A DNA stretch of 64,000 nucleotides from CBDDCA01 sp965218205 (GCA_965218205.1 OZ244590.1:1798001-1862000); one strand, 5' to 3'; counted from the first letter of the stretch, positions 44,439 through 53,941 are shown. Made by a program: numbers and translations. Notes: generated from the sequence alone by a model not told the origin.

Positions 44439-45719
44439 CTACTGTATATCCTGATATTTCTTAGTAAAATTATTATACAGTACACTCGTTAAAGCTGTAT
44501 TTGTATGCATAATAATGGTTGAACGTAAAGGCTCTATAACAATATCAATAGATATTAAAAATAATAGCGTTGTCTCAACAGGAATGCCTATTGAAGATAT
44601 AACTACCGCTAAAATACTTAATGTAGGAGTACCTGAAATACCAAATGTAGCAAGCCCTGCAAATATTACTGCTAAAACAAGAAATATATAAATCATACCA
44701 CTTAACTCTATATCATATAACTGAGCAGAAAAGATAGTTATCAAAGAAAAATAAAAAATGTTCCCAAAGCGACCTATCACCATCAATATAGGTAATACTG
44801 ATTTTGAAAACACATAGTTTACCTTAAATTTTGAAGAGAGTGTATTGATAAATATAGGCATAGTGACTATGCTGTTTCTCACTACAAACAGAGCCACTAA
44901 AGGATGAAAACAAGCCATAGCTGAAGGTAACAATTTTTGTTTTGAGCTTACTGCGAGTATAACAGTATTAACACATAATAAGAGAAATCCAAAAATATAA
45001 AAAATAAGTACTAACTTACCTGTAGCAAAAATAACATTCGTATTCATCTTTGCAAATTCTGAAGCGGTAATACAGATTACAAAAATTGGTAACAATACCA
45101 TCAAATATGATATTAATGTTGAAAATACCTCATATATTTCCTCAAAAAAACCAATAATAAGATATTTTCGACGCACCCCTCTTTTAGGGAGGGAGCCAAT
45201 TGATAAACCAAACAAAACAGAAAAGACAAGTATAGAAAAAATATGACTTGAAGACAATGAATTAAAAATATTTGCAGGAATAATCTTCAATAAAAAACTA
45301 ATAAATCCTGTCTCAATCGTATCTTCTCCTGATAAATTTACTTCTACCACCTCACTCCGTAAATTTACCTGTTGTGATAGAATATCTTTACTCTCTGTAG
45401 ATATATCCCCTGGGGTAAACAATACTCCCACCAATATTCCTAATAGAGCATATATAATTGAGACAATTCCTATAAATAGAATAATTCTACCAAAAAACCC
45501 CTTTAAGTAATCATTAGTAATAAATTTTCCTATACTACAAATTATCGCAGATACAATTACAGGGATAACTGCCATGTTTAATAGTAATAGATAAATAGTA
45601 GCATATACAGAAAGATATGTTCCTATAATTTTATGCGAAGAACCAATATAGATTCCTATTATTATTGACAATAGTAAGGTTATTGGATTTTTTAGAATGT
45701 AAACTATATATTTTCTCAT
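44439..45719 (-). CDS. DAACS-like dicarboxylate/amino-acid:cation symporter, copy 1 (divergent)
   Basis: 426 residues with the 8-TM plus two-hairpin layout of the sodium:dicarboxylate family. Hairpin 1 reads VVRNSIVTMPIF where the family has SSSAATLP. The NMDGT motif of TM7 is replaced by VIGRFGNIFYFSLITIFSAQL. TM8 keeps DxxxEPLRSTIIMHTNT, recognisable as DxxRTxxN. The ion- and substrate-binding residues therefore differ from GltP-type carriers. It is 8 bases downstream of an SBP gene, and the pair is duplicated upstream (46594, 47915). Confidence 0.82.
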   Translation of the reverse strand: MRKYIVYILKNPITLLLSIIIGIYIGSSHKIIGTYLSVYATIYLLLLNMAVIPVIVSAIICSIGKFITNDYLKGFFGRIILFIGIVSIIYALLGILVGVLFTPGDISTESKDILSQQVNLRSEVVEVNLSGEDTIETGFISFLLKIIPANIFNSLSSSHIFSILVFSVLFGLSIGSLPKRGVRRKYLIIGFFEEIYEVFSTLISYLMVLLPIFVICITASEFAKMNTNVIFATGKLVLIFYIFGFLLLCVNTVILAVSSKQKLLPSAMACFHPLVALFVVRNSIVTMPIFINTLSSKFKVNYVFSKSVLPILMVIGRFGNIFYFSLITIFSAQLYDIELSGMIYIFLVLAVIFAGLATFGISGTPTLSILAVVISSIGIPVETTLLFLISIDIVIEPLRSTIIMHTNTALTSVLYNNFTKKYQDIQ

Positions 45720-45727
45720 ATGTATTC

Positions 45728-46567
45728 TTACTGCTTATTTTTTACGAAGTCCCTAAATTTATACTCATCAAGAAGCCTTCTCGTATCCTGTTCAATATTC
45801 ATTGACTCTAGTACTCTATTTAAGTAAAATACAAAATGGAATTCAGAAGGATGCACCGCTATAGCAATCGGATCTATTTGATCTTCAAGTATCACTGGCT
45901 TCAAAGTTAAGTTACTACTAGGCTGTGACTGCATTATTTTGAATATCTCAAGCTCATCCCGATATATTGCAAACACTTCTCCATTTATCCCTGCATCTAT
46001 AACATCTTCCCATGAATTTAATGAATCTATTTTAGCATGAGGAAAATTCAAATTTGCATATCGTTCATACGAAGAATTTTTAATGACACCAATATTCTCC
46101 TCAAAACTTTTTAAGAAAGATTTTAGCTCATTGTCTTTTACTCCAAACTTTGCTAATTTTACTTTATTTATCAGTAATGCTTGACTAAATACAATATAGG
46201 GATCGGTATACAATACTCGTCTACTCCTCGCTAAGGTAAGACTCAACTTAGAAGAAGCAAAATCAATCTCTCTATTAAGTACTAAAGGAATAAGATCGTT
46301 AAACCCCTGTGCTGCCCTACTAATTCTCAAATCTACCCCAATACGATTTGCTACTTCTTTTGCTATATCTACATCTAATCCTGCCATAGTCCCATCAGAG
46401 TTTTCATAGTAAAAAGGAAACTGATCTACTGCAGTCATACCAACAACAAGATACCCTCTTTCCTTTATCTCATCTATCTTAGCAGTGCTTATGCTTCCTA
46501 GCGTCTGAGTAAAAGCAGATATAGCACCTATTACTAATAAAAATAACAACATTAACGATTTATTCAT
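45728..46567 (-). CDS. Periplasmic amino-acid-binding protein (SBP family 3), copy 1
   Basis: 279 residues from the ATG at 46567, which follows GGAG by six bases; an upstream in-frame ATG (46579) overlaps that Shine-Dalgarno sequence. Signal peptide ending at AFTQ. SBP_bac_3 pattern: GYLVVGMTAVDQFPFYY, GLDVDIAKEVANRIGVDL, TDPYIVFSQALLI. Binds a polar amino acid in the family. Unusually it lies next to a symporter rather than ABC genes. About 50% identical by eye to the second copy at 47915. Confidence 0.85.
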   Translation of the reverse strand: MNKSLMLLFLLVIGAISAFTQTLGSISTAKIDEIKERGYLVVGMTAVDQFPFYYENSDGTMAGLDVDIAKEVANRIGVDLRISRAAQGFNDLIPLVLNREIDFASSKLSLTLARSRRVLYTDPYIVFSQALLINKVKLAKFGVKDNELKSFLKSFEENIGVIKNSSYERYANLNFPHAKIDSLNSWEDVIDAGINGEVFAIYRDELEIFKIMQSQPSSNLTLKPVILEDQIDPIAIAVHPSEFHFVFYLNRVLESMNIEQDTRRLLDEYKFRDFVKNKQ

Positions 46568-46593
46568 TCTCATCTCCATATTTATTAAAATAG

Positions 46594-47895
46594 TTACTCT
46601 TTAGATTCAATAACAGGCCCCTCATGTATTGACTGACCTGTTTTTTGATACTGTGAGTATAAAATTGCTGTTAGCACTGTATTAGTGTTAACAATCATGG
46701 CAGTACGTAAAGGATCAATAATAGTATCAATAATCAACAATATCACTAACACAGTTTCAAAAGGAATACCAAGCGGTTCTACTATCAGCCCCAAGAGACT
46801 TAATGTAGCAAAACCACTCGCTCCTGCCGTAGCTACTCCAGCAAACACAATACTTATACAAATAACTATCAATGCAGACACAGACAAATCAGTATAATAA
46901 AGCTGAGCGGCAAAAAGAGTAACAAGAGCAAAATAAAAAATATTACCAAAGCGTCCTAATACTGTCATCAATGGCATAACAGATTTTGCAAATGAATGAT
47001 CTACTCCTAAATCTTTTCTAAGAGAATCAATAGCAACAGCCATAGAAGCAATACTATTTCTTGTGGTAAATGCAATAATAGAAGGGTAGGCAACTATTCC
47101 TGTAACCTTAAAAAAGTTTTTTTTCACACTCACTGCAAGTGCTACACTATTTATTGCCAACAACACTATACCAAATATATAAAAAGTAATAATCAATTTC
47201 GCACTTGCAAAAATAATATTAAATCCTGATCGTGCAACCTCTGAGGACATGATACATATAAGAGCAAAAGGGAGTAACAGCATAACATATGAAATAATAC
47301 TTGAAAATATAAGATATATTTCTTCAAAAAACTCCACCACATATGCTTTATCATCCTTTTTAGGAATAGCCCCCACAGCAAGGCCAAATATAATAGAAAA
47401 TACCAGCACAGCCAACACCTGATTTGAAGCTAAAGAGTTAAATATGTTATCAGGAATTATCAATAGTAAAAAATCCTGAATCCCATTATCTTGAGCTGCA
47501 TCGGTTTCATCCAATCGTATACGTAATATCTCACTTTGTAAACTTACTTGTTCAGACATTATTTCTCTACTTTCTTCGGATATATTACCAGGACGAAATA
47601 CTAAGCCAATAGCAATACCTATAATGGCATACAAAATTGATACGCTAATAAGTACTAATATAATCTTCCCAAGTAATTTCTGCATGCGAGAATTAGATAC
47701 AAAACGACCTAAACTGGTAACAATAGCAGATATAAGGATAGGAAGCACTGTCATTTTAAGTAAAATTTGATATGCATCACCATAAATTGACAAAGATAAA
47801 CCTAATCCTTTATAGTATAAACCAATAAAAATACCTATCCCCATTGCAATAATTGATGTCAATGGATGTTTAATAAACTTAACAATAGTGTTCAT
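46594..47895 (-). CDS. DAACS-like symporter, copy 2 (divergent)
   Basis: 433 residues, paralogue of the carrier at 44439. Hairpin 1 reads AFTTRNSIASMAVAID instead of SSSAATLP; TM7 reads VLGRFGNIFYFALVTLFAAQLY in place of NMDGT; TM8 keeps DTIIDPLRTAMIVNTNT. Both copies share the same replaced motifs, so the change is a lineage feature rather than decay. 19 bases downstream of SBP copy 2 and 14 bases upstream of SBP copy 1. Confidence 0.82.
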   Translation of the reverse strand: MNTIVKFIKHPLTSIIAMGIGIFIGLYYKGLGLSLSIYGDAYQILLKMTVLPILISAIVTSLGRFVSNSRMQKLLGKIILVLISVSILYAIIGIAIGLVFRPGNISEESREIMSEQVSLQSEILRIRLDETDAAQDNGIQDFLLLIIPDNIFNSLASNQVLAVLVFSIIFGLAVGAIPKKDDKAYVVEFFEEIYLIFSSIISYVMLLLPFALICIMSSEVARSGFNIIFASAKLIITFYIFGIVLLAINSVALAVSVKKNFFKVTGIVAYPSIIAFTTRNSIASMAVAIDSLRKDLGVDHSFAKSVMPLMTVLGRFGNIFYFALVTLFAAQLYYTDLSVSALIVICISIVFAGVATAGASGFATLSLLGLIVEPLGIPFETVLVILLIIDTIIDPLRTAMIVNTNTVLTAILYSQYQKTGQSIHEGPVIESKE

Positions 47896-47914
47896 AATTA
47901 TCTCTCTTTCTTCT

Positions 47915-48775
47915 TTATTTATTTTCTTTGTATAACTGTAAAATTATTTGGGAATCAGTCTCTAAATCCATAGTCTCTAATACTCTGTTAATGAAAAATA
48001 AAAAATGATATTCATTAGGATGTACTGCTATTGCTATAGGATCAGTGTTATCTTTTAATAATACAGGCTTTAGCATTAAATTGCTTTTAGCATTTTCTTG
48101 TATTACCTTAAATATCTCTACTTCATCTCTGTATATTGCAAAAACAGAACCAGTAAGAGCAGCATTCACCACTTCTTCCCATGTATCAAACAATTCAATC
48201 TTTGCAAAGGGAAAATTACTCTTTGCATAACGAACATAGGAAGATCCTTCTACTACCCCCAAAGTGCCTGAAAAACTTTTTAGCAAAGTATTTAATTTAT
48301 TATTATCAATATTTGCTCTTGCTAGCTGCACTCTATTAAGAAATAACGCTTGACGCAATACAATATAAGGCTCTGAATATAATATCTTCTTTGATCTATC
48401 AAGAGTTCTACTCAATTTTGATATAACTAAATCTACTCTCCTCTCTACCACTAATGGAATAAGTGCATCAAACGAGGGAGCTTCACGATTTATTCTCAAT
48501 GCAACATCCAATCGTGCCGCTATTTCAAGTGCTATATCTATGTCTATTCCTGCTAAATTTGTTACATTTGTTTCAATTTCTGCATCCCCTACTTTGCTAG
48601 TATCAAGAGTATAATAAAATGGATAATTATCTACTGCTGTCATACCAACAATAATATACCCTCTTTCTTTTATTTCTTGAATTTTCTGTGCATACTCTAA
48701 TTGAGAAAAGAGAGCAGGAGACACAAAAAATATCATACATATGCTAATAACTTTACATATATGTCGTTTTATCAT
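47915..48775 (-). CDS. Periplasmic amino-acid-binding protein (SBP family 3), copy 2
   Basis: 286 residues, first gene of the operon. Signal peptide about 1-24 (ending LFSQ). SBP_bac_3 landmarks: GYIIVGMTAVDNYPFYY, GIDIDIALEIAARLDVAL, SEPYIVLRQALFL and ARYAKSNFPFAKIELF. It has an extra loop of about 15 residues (LDTSKVGDAEIETNVT) after the first beta strand that copy 1 lacks. Substrate class: amino acid, from the family. Confidence 0.85.
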   Translation of the reverse strand: MIKRHICKVISICMIFFVSPALFSQLEYAQKIQEIKERGYIIVGMTAVDNYPFYYTLDTSKVGDAEIETNVTNLAGIDIDIALEIAARLDVALRINREAPSFDALIPLVVERRVDLVISKLSRTLDRSKKILYSEPYIVLRQALFLNRVQLARANIDNNKLNTLLKSFSGTLGVVEGSSYVRYAKSNFPFAKIELFDTWEEVVNAALTGSVFAIYRDEVEIFKVIQENAKSNLMLKPVLLKDNTDPIAIAVHPNEYHFLFFINRVLETMDLETDSQIILQLYKENK

Positions 48776-48958
48776 AATTACTCATTTCTTTTTAAATTAC
48801 TTACCATTATTATCGCCATATTTCTAACTATCCTTTACATTTTTTATATATCTTCTATATAAAACTGCCTTACCAGTAGTATTATAATAAAACTTACACA
48901 CTTTTTCAAGTAGCATATAACAAAATTTGTGCAAAAAAAACGAATAAGACTATTTTTA

Positions 48959-49423
48959 TTATTCTGTTGTATTACTGGTAAGCATCTTATTATCATTTTT
49001 AAAATAAATAGGAAATAAAAGACCACAGAGTAATACTGTATAAGCAATAAGTATATATGTTATAACTCTTAGGAGTTGTGTATGCGTTATTATATAGTAT
49101 AATAGGAGATGTATTATTACAGACAGAGATATTATACTCAGAGCTATTAGTTTGATAATACCGATTCTTATTAGTGTTTTTTTAAAAAAAGGTGTGCTTT
49201 TTGTTACACTTGTTACTATTGTTATAAATATATGTTGTAGTAGTCTATACACAAAAGGGAGTATAACTATCAGTAAAGCCATTATTCCTGTGGGAATAAC
49301 ATAGGTAACTAAAAAATCTGATAAGGGTATTGAGTTATATATCATATGACTTATCCCTATCATAGGTATAAGCGATATAGCGAGTATCACTAATATTGTA
49401 GTATATATAGTTGATTTTTTCAT
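48959..49423 (-). CDS. Four-TM membrane protein, possibly DUF2975-like
   Basis: 154 residues with AGAGGAG 6 bases before the ATG. Four hydrophobic segments of about 20 residues each (8-30, 42-62, 90-110, 118-142). The PFFKKTLIRIGIIKLIALSI stretch before TM3 resembles the PF.x+N.++L+.IG pattern of DUF2975 proteins, which often sit with a small HTH regulator; none is seen here. Function unknown. Confidence 0.6.
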   Translation of the reverse strand: MKKSTIYTTILVILAISLIPMIGISHMIYNSIPLSDFLVTYVIPTGIMALLIVILPFVYRLLQHIFITIVTSVTKSTPFFKKTLIRIGIIKLIALSIISLSVIIHLLLYYIITHTQLLRVITYILIAYTVLLCGLLFPIYFKNDNKMLTSNTTE

Positions 49424-49509
49424 AAAAAACTCCTCTATGATTGTTTATATCAATTATCTTTGTTGCTGTCTTTAGTATAATATAATACAGTAATTGGTAT
49501 ACTATTAGT

Positions 49510-49535
49510 GCGGATGCAAGCATTGCATGCGATAA
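49510..49535 (+). repeat. IS30-A-type terminal repeat relic R4
   Basis: GCGGATGCAAGCATTGCATGC followed by GATAAAAC matches the terminal repeat of IS30-A with a few changes. It lies between the membrane protein gene and the iron-transport ATPase gene. No second end nearby. Confidence 0.45.
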
Positions 49536-49553
49536 AACACATTATGCTATCTG

Positions 49554-50738
49554 TCAAATAGTGCGTTTATCTAAAGCACAGAGTATATCAGTATTTATAT
49601 GTAACTGTACTATCTCTCCTTCTTGAGGCCATTGTTTGCCTATGTCTTGTAATGTAATAATTTTTAAGCCCCTAAACATAGGATGTTGACTTTCCACTAT
49701 GACTTTATAATGATTTCCCATAAAATACTTTTTTTCAACAAGCCAATTTTCTCCTTGAAATCGAGCAGATATATTGGAACGTATGTCTACCATATGGGGA
49801 CGTACACATACAAAAAACTCTTTCGTTGTCTTAAAATCTTGATAGTTTAACACTTTCTCTTCAGGAATAAAACCACATGGAGAGCATAGTTGACCACAAA
49901 TGCTTTGTTGTATAGGAAGAAAATTGACATCATCAAAATATCGTGCTATTGCATGCGTTTTTGGACTATTGTATAGCTGAGAAGGACTTCCTTCTTGTAT
50001 AATTTTTCCTTCACTGAGCAACATAATTTTATCCGCTAAATACATTGCTTCTGTCGATTCATGGGTTACCATAATCACTGTAGTATTTGAGGCTTTAATC
50101 TCTTGTAATTCTTCAATCAAAGCAAAGGAGGTAGCACTATCAATACTGCTAAAAGGCTCATCAAGCAACAAGAGGCGCGGATCTATTACCAATGCACGAG
50201 CAAGTGCAACTCGTTGAATTTGTCCTATTGATAGCTGATCAGGATACCGTTTTGCGTACCCTGCAAGCTTTATCTTATATAAAATGTTCACTGTTTTTTC
50301 ATATCGTTCATCTTTTGGCAAATGAGAAATACCGTACTGTATGTTCTGTTCGACAGTAAGCTGCGGAAACAATGCATGGTCTTGAAATAAAAATCCAACA
50401 CTACGTTTTTCAGGAGGAACACATACAGTAGGAGATGAATATATTGTCTTATACATACTGATAGTTCCTTGAGAGGGCTGTTCAAAACCTGCAAGTAAGC
50501 GTAGTATAGTACTTTTTCCTCCTCCACTTGCTCCTCCTAAGACTGCGTATTCCCCTTCTTTCAACGAAAAAGAAAGGTTCTTTAGTACTTGTGGGAAAGC
50601 CTCTTGCTGTGTTTGTGTGCCTTGGGTTCTATTACGAGAAAAAAAATGCTGTATCTTAGAAATACTGTTACGGGAAATATATGAAAATGAGAGATTAGTA
50701 ACATCAAGAAATTCTTTTTTTATATTGCTCATATGCAC
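49554..50738 (-). CDS. Ferric-iron-type ABC importer ATP-binding protein (FbpC-like)
   Basis: 394 residues. Walker A GGASGGGKST, Q-loop LFQDHALFPQLT, a signature with an Ile at the first Gly (LSIGQIQRV), Walker B LLLLDEPFSSID and TVIMVTHESTEA. The C-terminal 140 residues have the regulatory barrel typical of FbpC/PotA-type ATPases. The start is GTG at 50738 or ATG at 50732; the overlap with the permease stop does not decide it. N-terminal 35 residues contain an unusual insertion (SRNRTQGTQTQQEAF) after the first strand. Third gene of the fbp operon. Confidence 0.86.
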   Translation of the reverse strand: MHMSNIKKEFLDVTNLSFSYISRNSISKIQHFFSRNRTQGTQTQQEAFPQVLKNLSFSLKEGEYAVLGGASGGGKSTILRLLAGFEQPSQGTISMYKTIYSSPTVCVPPEKRSVGFLFQDHALFPQLTVEQNIQYGISHLPKDERYEKTVNILYKIKLAGYAKRYPDQLSIGQIQRVALARALVIDPRLLLLDEPFSSIDSATSFALIEELQEIKASNTTVIMVTHESTEAMYLADKIMLLSEGKIIQEGSPSQLYNSPKTHAIARYFDDVNFLPIQQSICGQLCSPCGFIPEEKVLNYQDFKTTKEFFVCVRPHMVDIRSNISARFQGENWLVEKKYFMGNHYKVIVESQHPMFRGLKIITLQDIGKQWPQEGEIVQLHINTDILCALDKRTI

Positions 50739-50742
50739 TGTA

Positions 50743-52350
50743 TCATACCCCTCTTTGTTTCATAAGTCCACCGTATACGGGCAAACTTACTATAATACCA
50801 AGCCCAACTAATACTAAGGCTACCACACTTGCCTCAGCGAGCTGTTCATTGTTCACTAAATTGTATACTTTTATCGCAAGTGTTTCAAAATTATAAGGAC
50901 GCAGTATATTCGCTATGGGAATATCCTTTATCATTTCAATAATAGTCAGCATAGTAGCGGTAAAAATAAATCCTTTGTTTATAGGAAGACATATCTTCCA
51001 TAATGTCTTAATAGGCGATACTCCCATAGATCGCGATGCTTCTTCATATCGAACATTGGCAGTATGAAATCCTACATTTATAGGAGCAAGAGCAATGGGA
51101 ATATAACGATATACGCAGGCAAACACTAAGGCATATATGCCTTTACTTACAAATAATGTAAATACTGCTACAGAAGGAAAAAGAGTATCTATCCAATGGA
51201 TAATACTGAGTATAAGTATAACAATAACAACACTTGGTACTGCATATCCTATTGATATAAGAGAAAAACTCGTTTTATATATGCCTGTTTTCGTAAGTCT
51301 ACTGGCATAACTTAAAAGCACACTAAGAGGTATTTGTATACACACCACTAGTACGCACAGCAGCACAGTATTTAACAAAGGAGGGATCACTTTTGCTATT
51401 ATAGAGGGAGAAAAGAGTACAGGAGCGGCCCACACAAAAAGCTGAATAACAGGAATTACAAATCCTAGCATTACTGGTACTAAACAACATACCATAACAA
51501 AGATTCCTGTAGTAACAGGCAGCTGAGTAACACGTACTTGCATTGCTTTCATAGTATGAAACGCATGTTGCTTCTTTTCAATATAATTCTTGCATAATAG
51601 AAGAAATATCATACATACTACCACAATAAATGATAGTATTTTAGCTATACTCATATTTTGATAAAACAGGAGTACCCTTACTATTCCTGTTGATATAATC
51701 TCATATCCTAAGTATTGATAGGTCCACTGTTCATTTATAAGCTCCATAGCTACAAGCAAAGAAACACTCATAATACTCGTAAGAGAAAGGGGTATTCCAA
51801 GGGTAATAAATAGATTACTCCGTTTCTTATTCATAATTTTTGCACTATCAATTAAAGATTGTGGAAATTTAGTAAAAAAAATGTATTGTACAAGAAAAAT
51901 AAACGGGTATACATTGCAGGCGAGAACAAAGATAAGCACTACAAAAGAAGGCAACGATGCCATTGTCTTTCCTAGTAAGGTGGTAGCACCAAATACATGA
52001 GTCATAAACCCATCATATGAAAATGCACTGCGCCATGTTATCGCTCCAATATATGACGGTACAAGCAATGGAAATACCTGCAAAAAAATAATACATGTAC
52101 GTGCAGGAAAATGATACATAGCACAGAGCCATGCTATTACGCTTCCTAAAAAAATTACGCTACTTAACACTAATATAAGTATAAACAGAGTATTACGGAA
52201 ATAGCGAGGAAATACTTGTTTCCTTAGAAACGAGAATAGCTGTATATCAAAATCACGGGTATCAATGAAAACAACTAATACAGGGATAAGCACTAAACAG
52301 GCTACTGAAAAAAGTAATAGTTTCCAAACAACATATGAATTACCTTTCAT
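50743..52350 (-). CDS. Ferric-iron-type ABC importer permease (FbpB-like), fused two-module
   Basis: 535 residues, about 12 transmembrane segments in two homologous halves. EAA-type loops: DSAKIMNKKRSNLFITLGIPLS in the first half and EEASRSMGVSPIKTLWKICLPI in the second. This dimer-in-one arrangement is typical of FbpB/AfuB. Preceded, after a hairpin, by the binding protein gene. Iron is inferred from the binding protein. Confidence 0.87.
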   Translation of the reverse strand: MKGNSYVVWKLLLFSVACLVLIPVLVVFIDTRDFDIQLFSFLRKQVFPRYFRNTLFILILVLSSVIFLGSVIAWLCAMYHFPARTCIIFLQVFPLLVPSYIGAITWRSAFSYDGFMTHVFGATTLLGKTMASLPSFVVLIFVLACNVYPFIFLVQYIFFTKFPQSLIDSAKIMNKKRSNLFITLGIPLSLTSIMSVSLLVAMELINEQWTYQYLGYEIISTGIVRVLLFYQNMSIAKILSFIVVVCMIFLLLCKNYIEKKQHAFHTMKAMQVRVTQLPVTTGIFVMVCCLVPVMLGFVIPVIQLFVWAAPVLFSPSIIAKVIPPLLNTVLLCVLVVCIQIPLSVLLSYASRLTKTGIYKTSFSLISIGYAVPSVVIVILILSIIHWIDTLFPSVAVFTLFVSKGIYALVFACVYRYIPIALAPINVGFHTANVRYEEASRSMGVSPIKTLWKICLPINKGFIFTATMLTIIEMIKDIPIANILRPYNFETLAIKVYNLVNNEQLAEASVVALVLVGLGIIVSLPVYGGLMKQRGV

Positions 52351-52407
52351 ATATTATATAGTATAATCATTTTACTATTGCATAGTACACTATATGCATA
52401 ATAACAA

Positions 52408-52439
52408 ATGTGCTACTAATACCTATATTAGTAGCACAT
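52408..52439. terminator. 14-bp hairpin between fbpA and fbpB
   Basis: Stem 52408-52421 and 52426-52439 with a four-base loop, in the 121-base gap between the binding protein stop and the permease start. Such intercistronic hairpins lower downstream expression or protect the upstream mRNA, giving more binding protein than permease. Confidence 0.6.
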
Positions 52440-52471
52440 ATATTACCATATATTATAACAGACAGAAAAGA

Positions 52472-53539
52472 CTAATTCCATCCATTAGCATCTGCAATTT
52501 TTGCAGCTTCTCCAGAAAAGTCTTGGTATACATTCAAATCTGTTAACTGTGGAGAAAGTTTTAAGTCACCCCAAGAGCGTAATAGCTCAGATGCTTCTAC
52601 ATCATTTACCGCAGGATATTCCCCATTTTCATTTGTCAACCGACTTTGTGAGTTTTGTGCTAAATAATGACTAATAAATGCTTCTGCTGCTTCTCTATTT
52701 TTAGAGTATTTACCTATTGCCATTGCTGAAACATTCACATGAGTATTGTCAGGAAGAATTATTCCTATTCTTTCTCCTACTTTCCTGTCTGCTTCTACAT
52801 CTGATTGTAATAATAAGTGTACATAGTAGGTATTTACTAATGCTATCTCTCCTTCTCCTGCTATAATAGCACGCATTTGATCTCTGTCATTTCCTTGTGG
52901 CGTACGTGCTAAATGCTCTGAAAAGCCTCTTACCCATGTTGCTGCTTGTTGTTCTCCTAACATACTTACCATGTATGCAATAAATGCATTATTATAAGGA
53001 TGTGTCGCACTTCGTGTCAATACAGAAGGAGCATCAGGCTGTGCTAACTCATTATATGTTTGCAAAGACATATTACCAACTTTAGGCATCGAATTTTGCT
53101 TATCATACGCAATAGCTCTTGCTCGTACAGTAACAGCTATCCAGTGAGAGTCTCTATACAGAGGATCTACTCTATCCGCAATCATGTTACTTTCAGTAAA
53201 GCTGGAAATGTCAGCAAGCAAATCACTATTTTTTGCTTGTGATACCTTTGTTATTTCAGGGAGAAAGAGAATATCCATATCAGTATCCTGCCCTTCCTGT
53301 TCTAAACGAAGTACTAGCTCGTTTGCTTTCCCATCAATAACATTCACTTTGATGTTCGTTTTACTTGTAAACTCATCAAACAAAACATAATCTATATCAT
53401 AATGTCTGCTAGTATAGACATTTACTACTTTTTGTGTGTCTGAATTTTTATCGGCATTTGAACTAGAATCACTAGAACCTCCTGCCCATGCAAACACCAC
53501 ACTAGAAAATAAAAGAACAAAAAATACGAAATTTCGCAT
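52472..53539 (-). CDS. Ferric-iron-type ABC importer binding protein (FbpA/AfuA-like)
   Basis: 355 residues. A signal peptide ending FAWAGGSSDSS (no Cys, so a periplasmic protein). The FbpA-family opening is VVNVYTSRHYDIDYVLFDEF, followed by a YDK/RARAIAYDK region and GNDRDQMRAIIAGEGEIALVNTYYVHLLL, where adjacent Tyr residues coordinate the metal in FbpA. First gene of the operon, under the promoter at 53573-53611. The ferric-iron assignment rests on the family pattern. Confidence 0.87.
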   Translation of the reverse strand: MRNFVFFVLLFSSVVFAWAGGSSDSSSNADKNSDTQKVVNVYTSRHYDIDYVLFDEFTSKTNIKVNVIDGKANELVLRLEQEGQDTDMDILFLPEITKVSQAKNSDLLADISSFTESNMIADRVDPLYRDSHWIAVTVRARAIAYDKQNSMPKVGNMSLQTYNELAQPDAPSVLTRSATHPYNNAFIAYMVSMLGEQQAATWVRGFSEHLARTPQGNDRDQMRAIIAGEGEIALVNTYYVHLLLQSDVEADRKVGERIGIILPDNTHVNVSAMAIGKYSKNREAAEAFISHYLAQNSQSRLTNENGEYPAVNDVEASELLRSWGDLKLSPQLTDLNVYQDFSGEAAKIADANGWN

Positions 53540-53572
53540 ATTAACCTCTCTTTTTTATTGTATTTTACCTTT

Positions 53573-53611
53573 ATATTATATTAATTTTTATTAAGTGTCA
53601 ATAAAAATTAA
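53573..53611 (-). promoter_or_regulatory. fbpA promoter with a palindromic operator on the -35 box
   Basis: Minus strand: -35 TTGACA (53596-53601), 17-base spacer, -10 TAATAT (53573-53578), 34 bases before the start codon. The -35 sits in the centre of a perfect inverted repeat TTAATTTTTATT-N7-AATAAAAATTAA (53581-53611). A repressor bound there would block RNA polymerase; a Fur- or DtxR-like regulator is inferred from the iron-transport genes. Confidence 0.65.
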
Positions 53612-53941
53612 GCAAAAACTAAAAAAAAGTAAGATATTACATGTATAATTAGCATTATTAGTGTTATTAAAGGAATACTACTCACATATACTACTATAAA
53701 GTTAATAAATAAACTAAAATATGTATTAAAACAATAATTTTAAGCATGCCACGCACGATACTAAAAATCGATACGATTAATGTAATCTTACAGATCTAAG
53801 AGATACCATTTTTCTTGATTTTTTATCTTTGCATTCAAGTATTACTGCAACAAAGGAAAAAAAGAATAGAAAGAACAAAAAATACTACGCATAAGGAGCA
53901 ATATAACCTCCCTTCTTATACGTTTTTATGTACTACGAATC
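53612..53941. other. Gene-poor gap between fbpA and a small lipoprotein
   Basis: 330 bases of AT-rich DNA. It holds the upstream DNA of the fbpA promoter and the IS30-A-type relic at 53831-53860. No open frame longer than a dozen codons with a start site was found on either strand in it. Confidence 0.6.
53831..53860 (+). repeat. IS30-A-type terminal repeat relic R3
   Basis: GCATTCAAGTATTACTGCAA followed by CAAAGGAAAA matches the terminal repeat (TTCAAGxATTAxATGCGACAAAGG). No matching opposite end was found within 150 bases. Confidence 0.5.
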
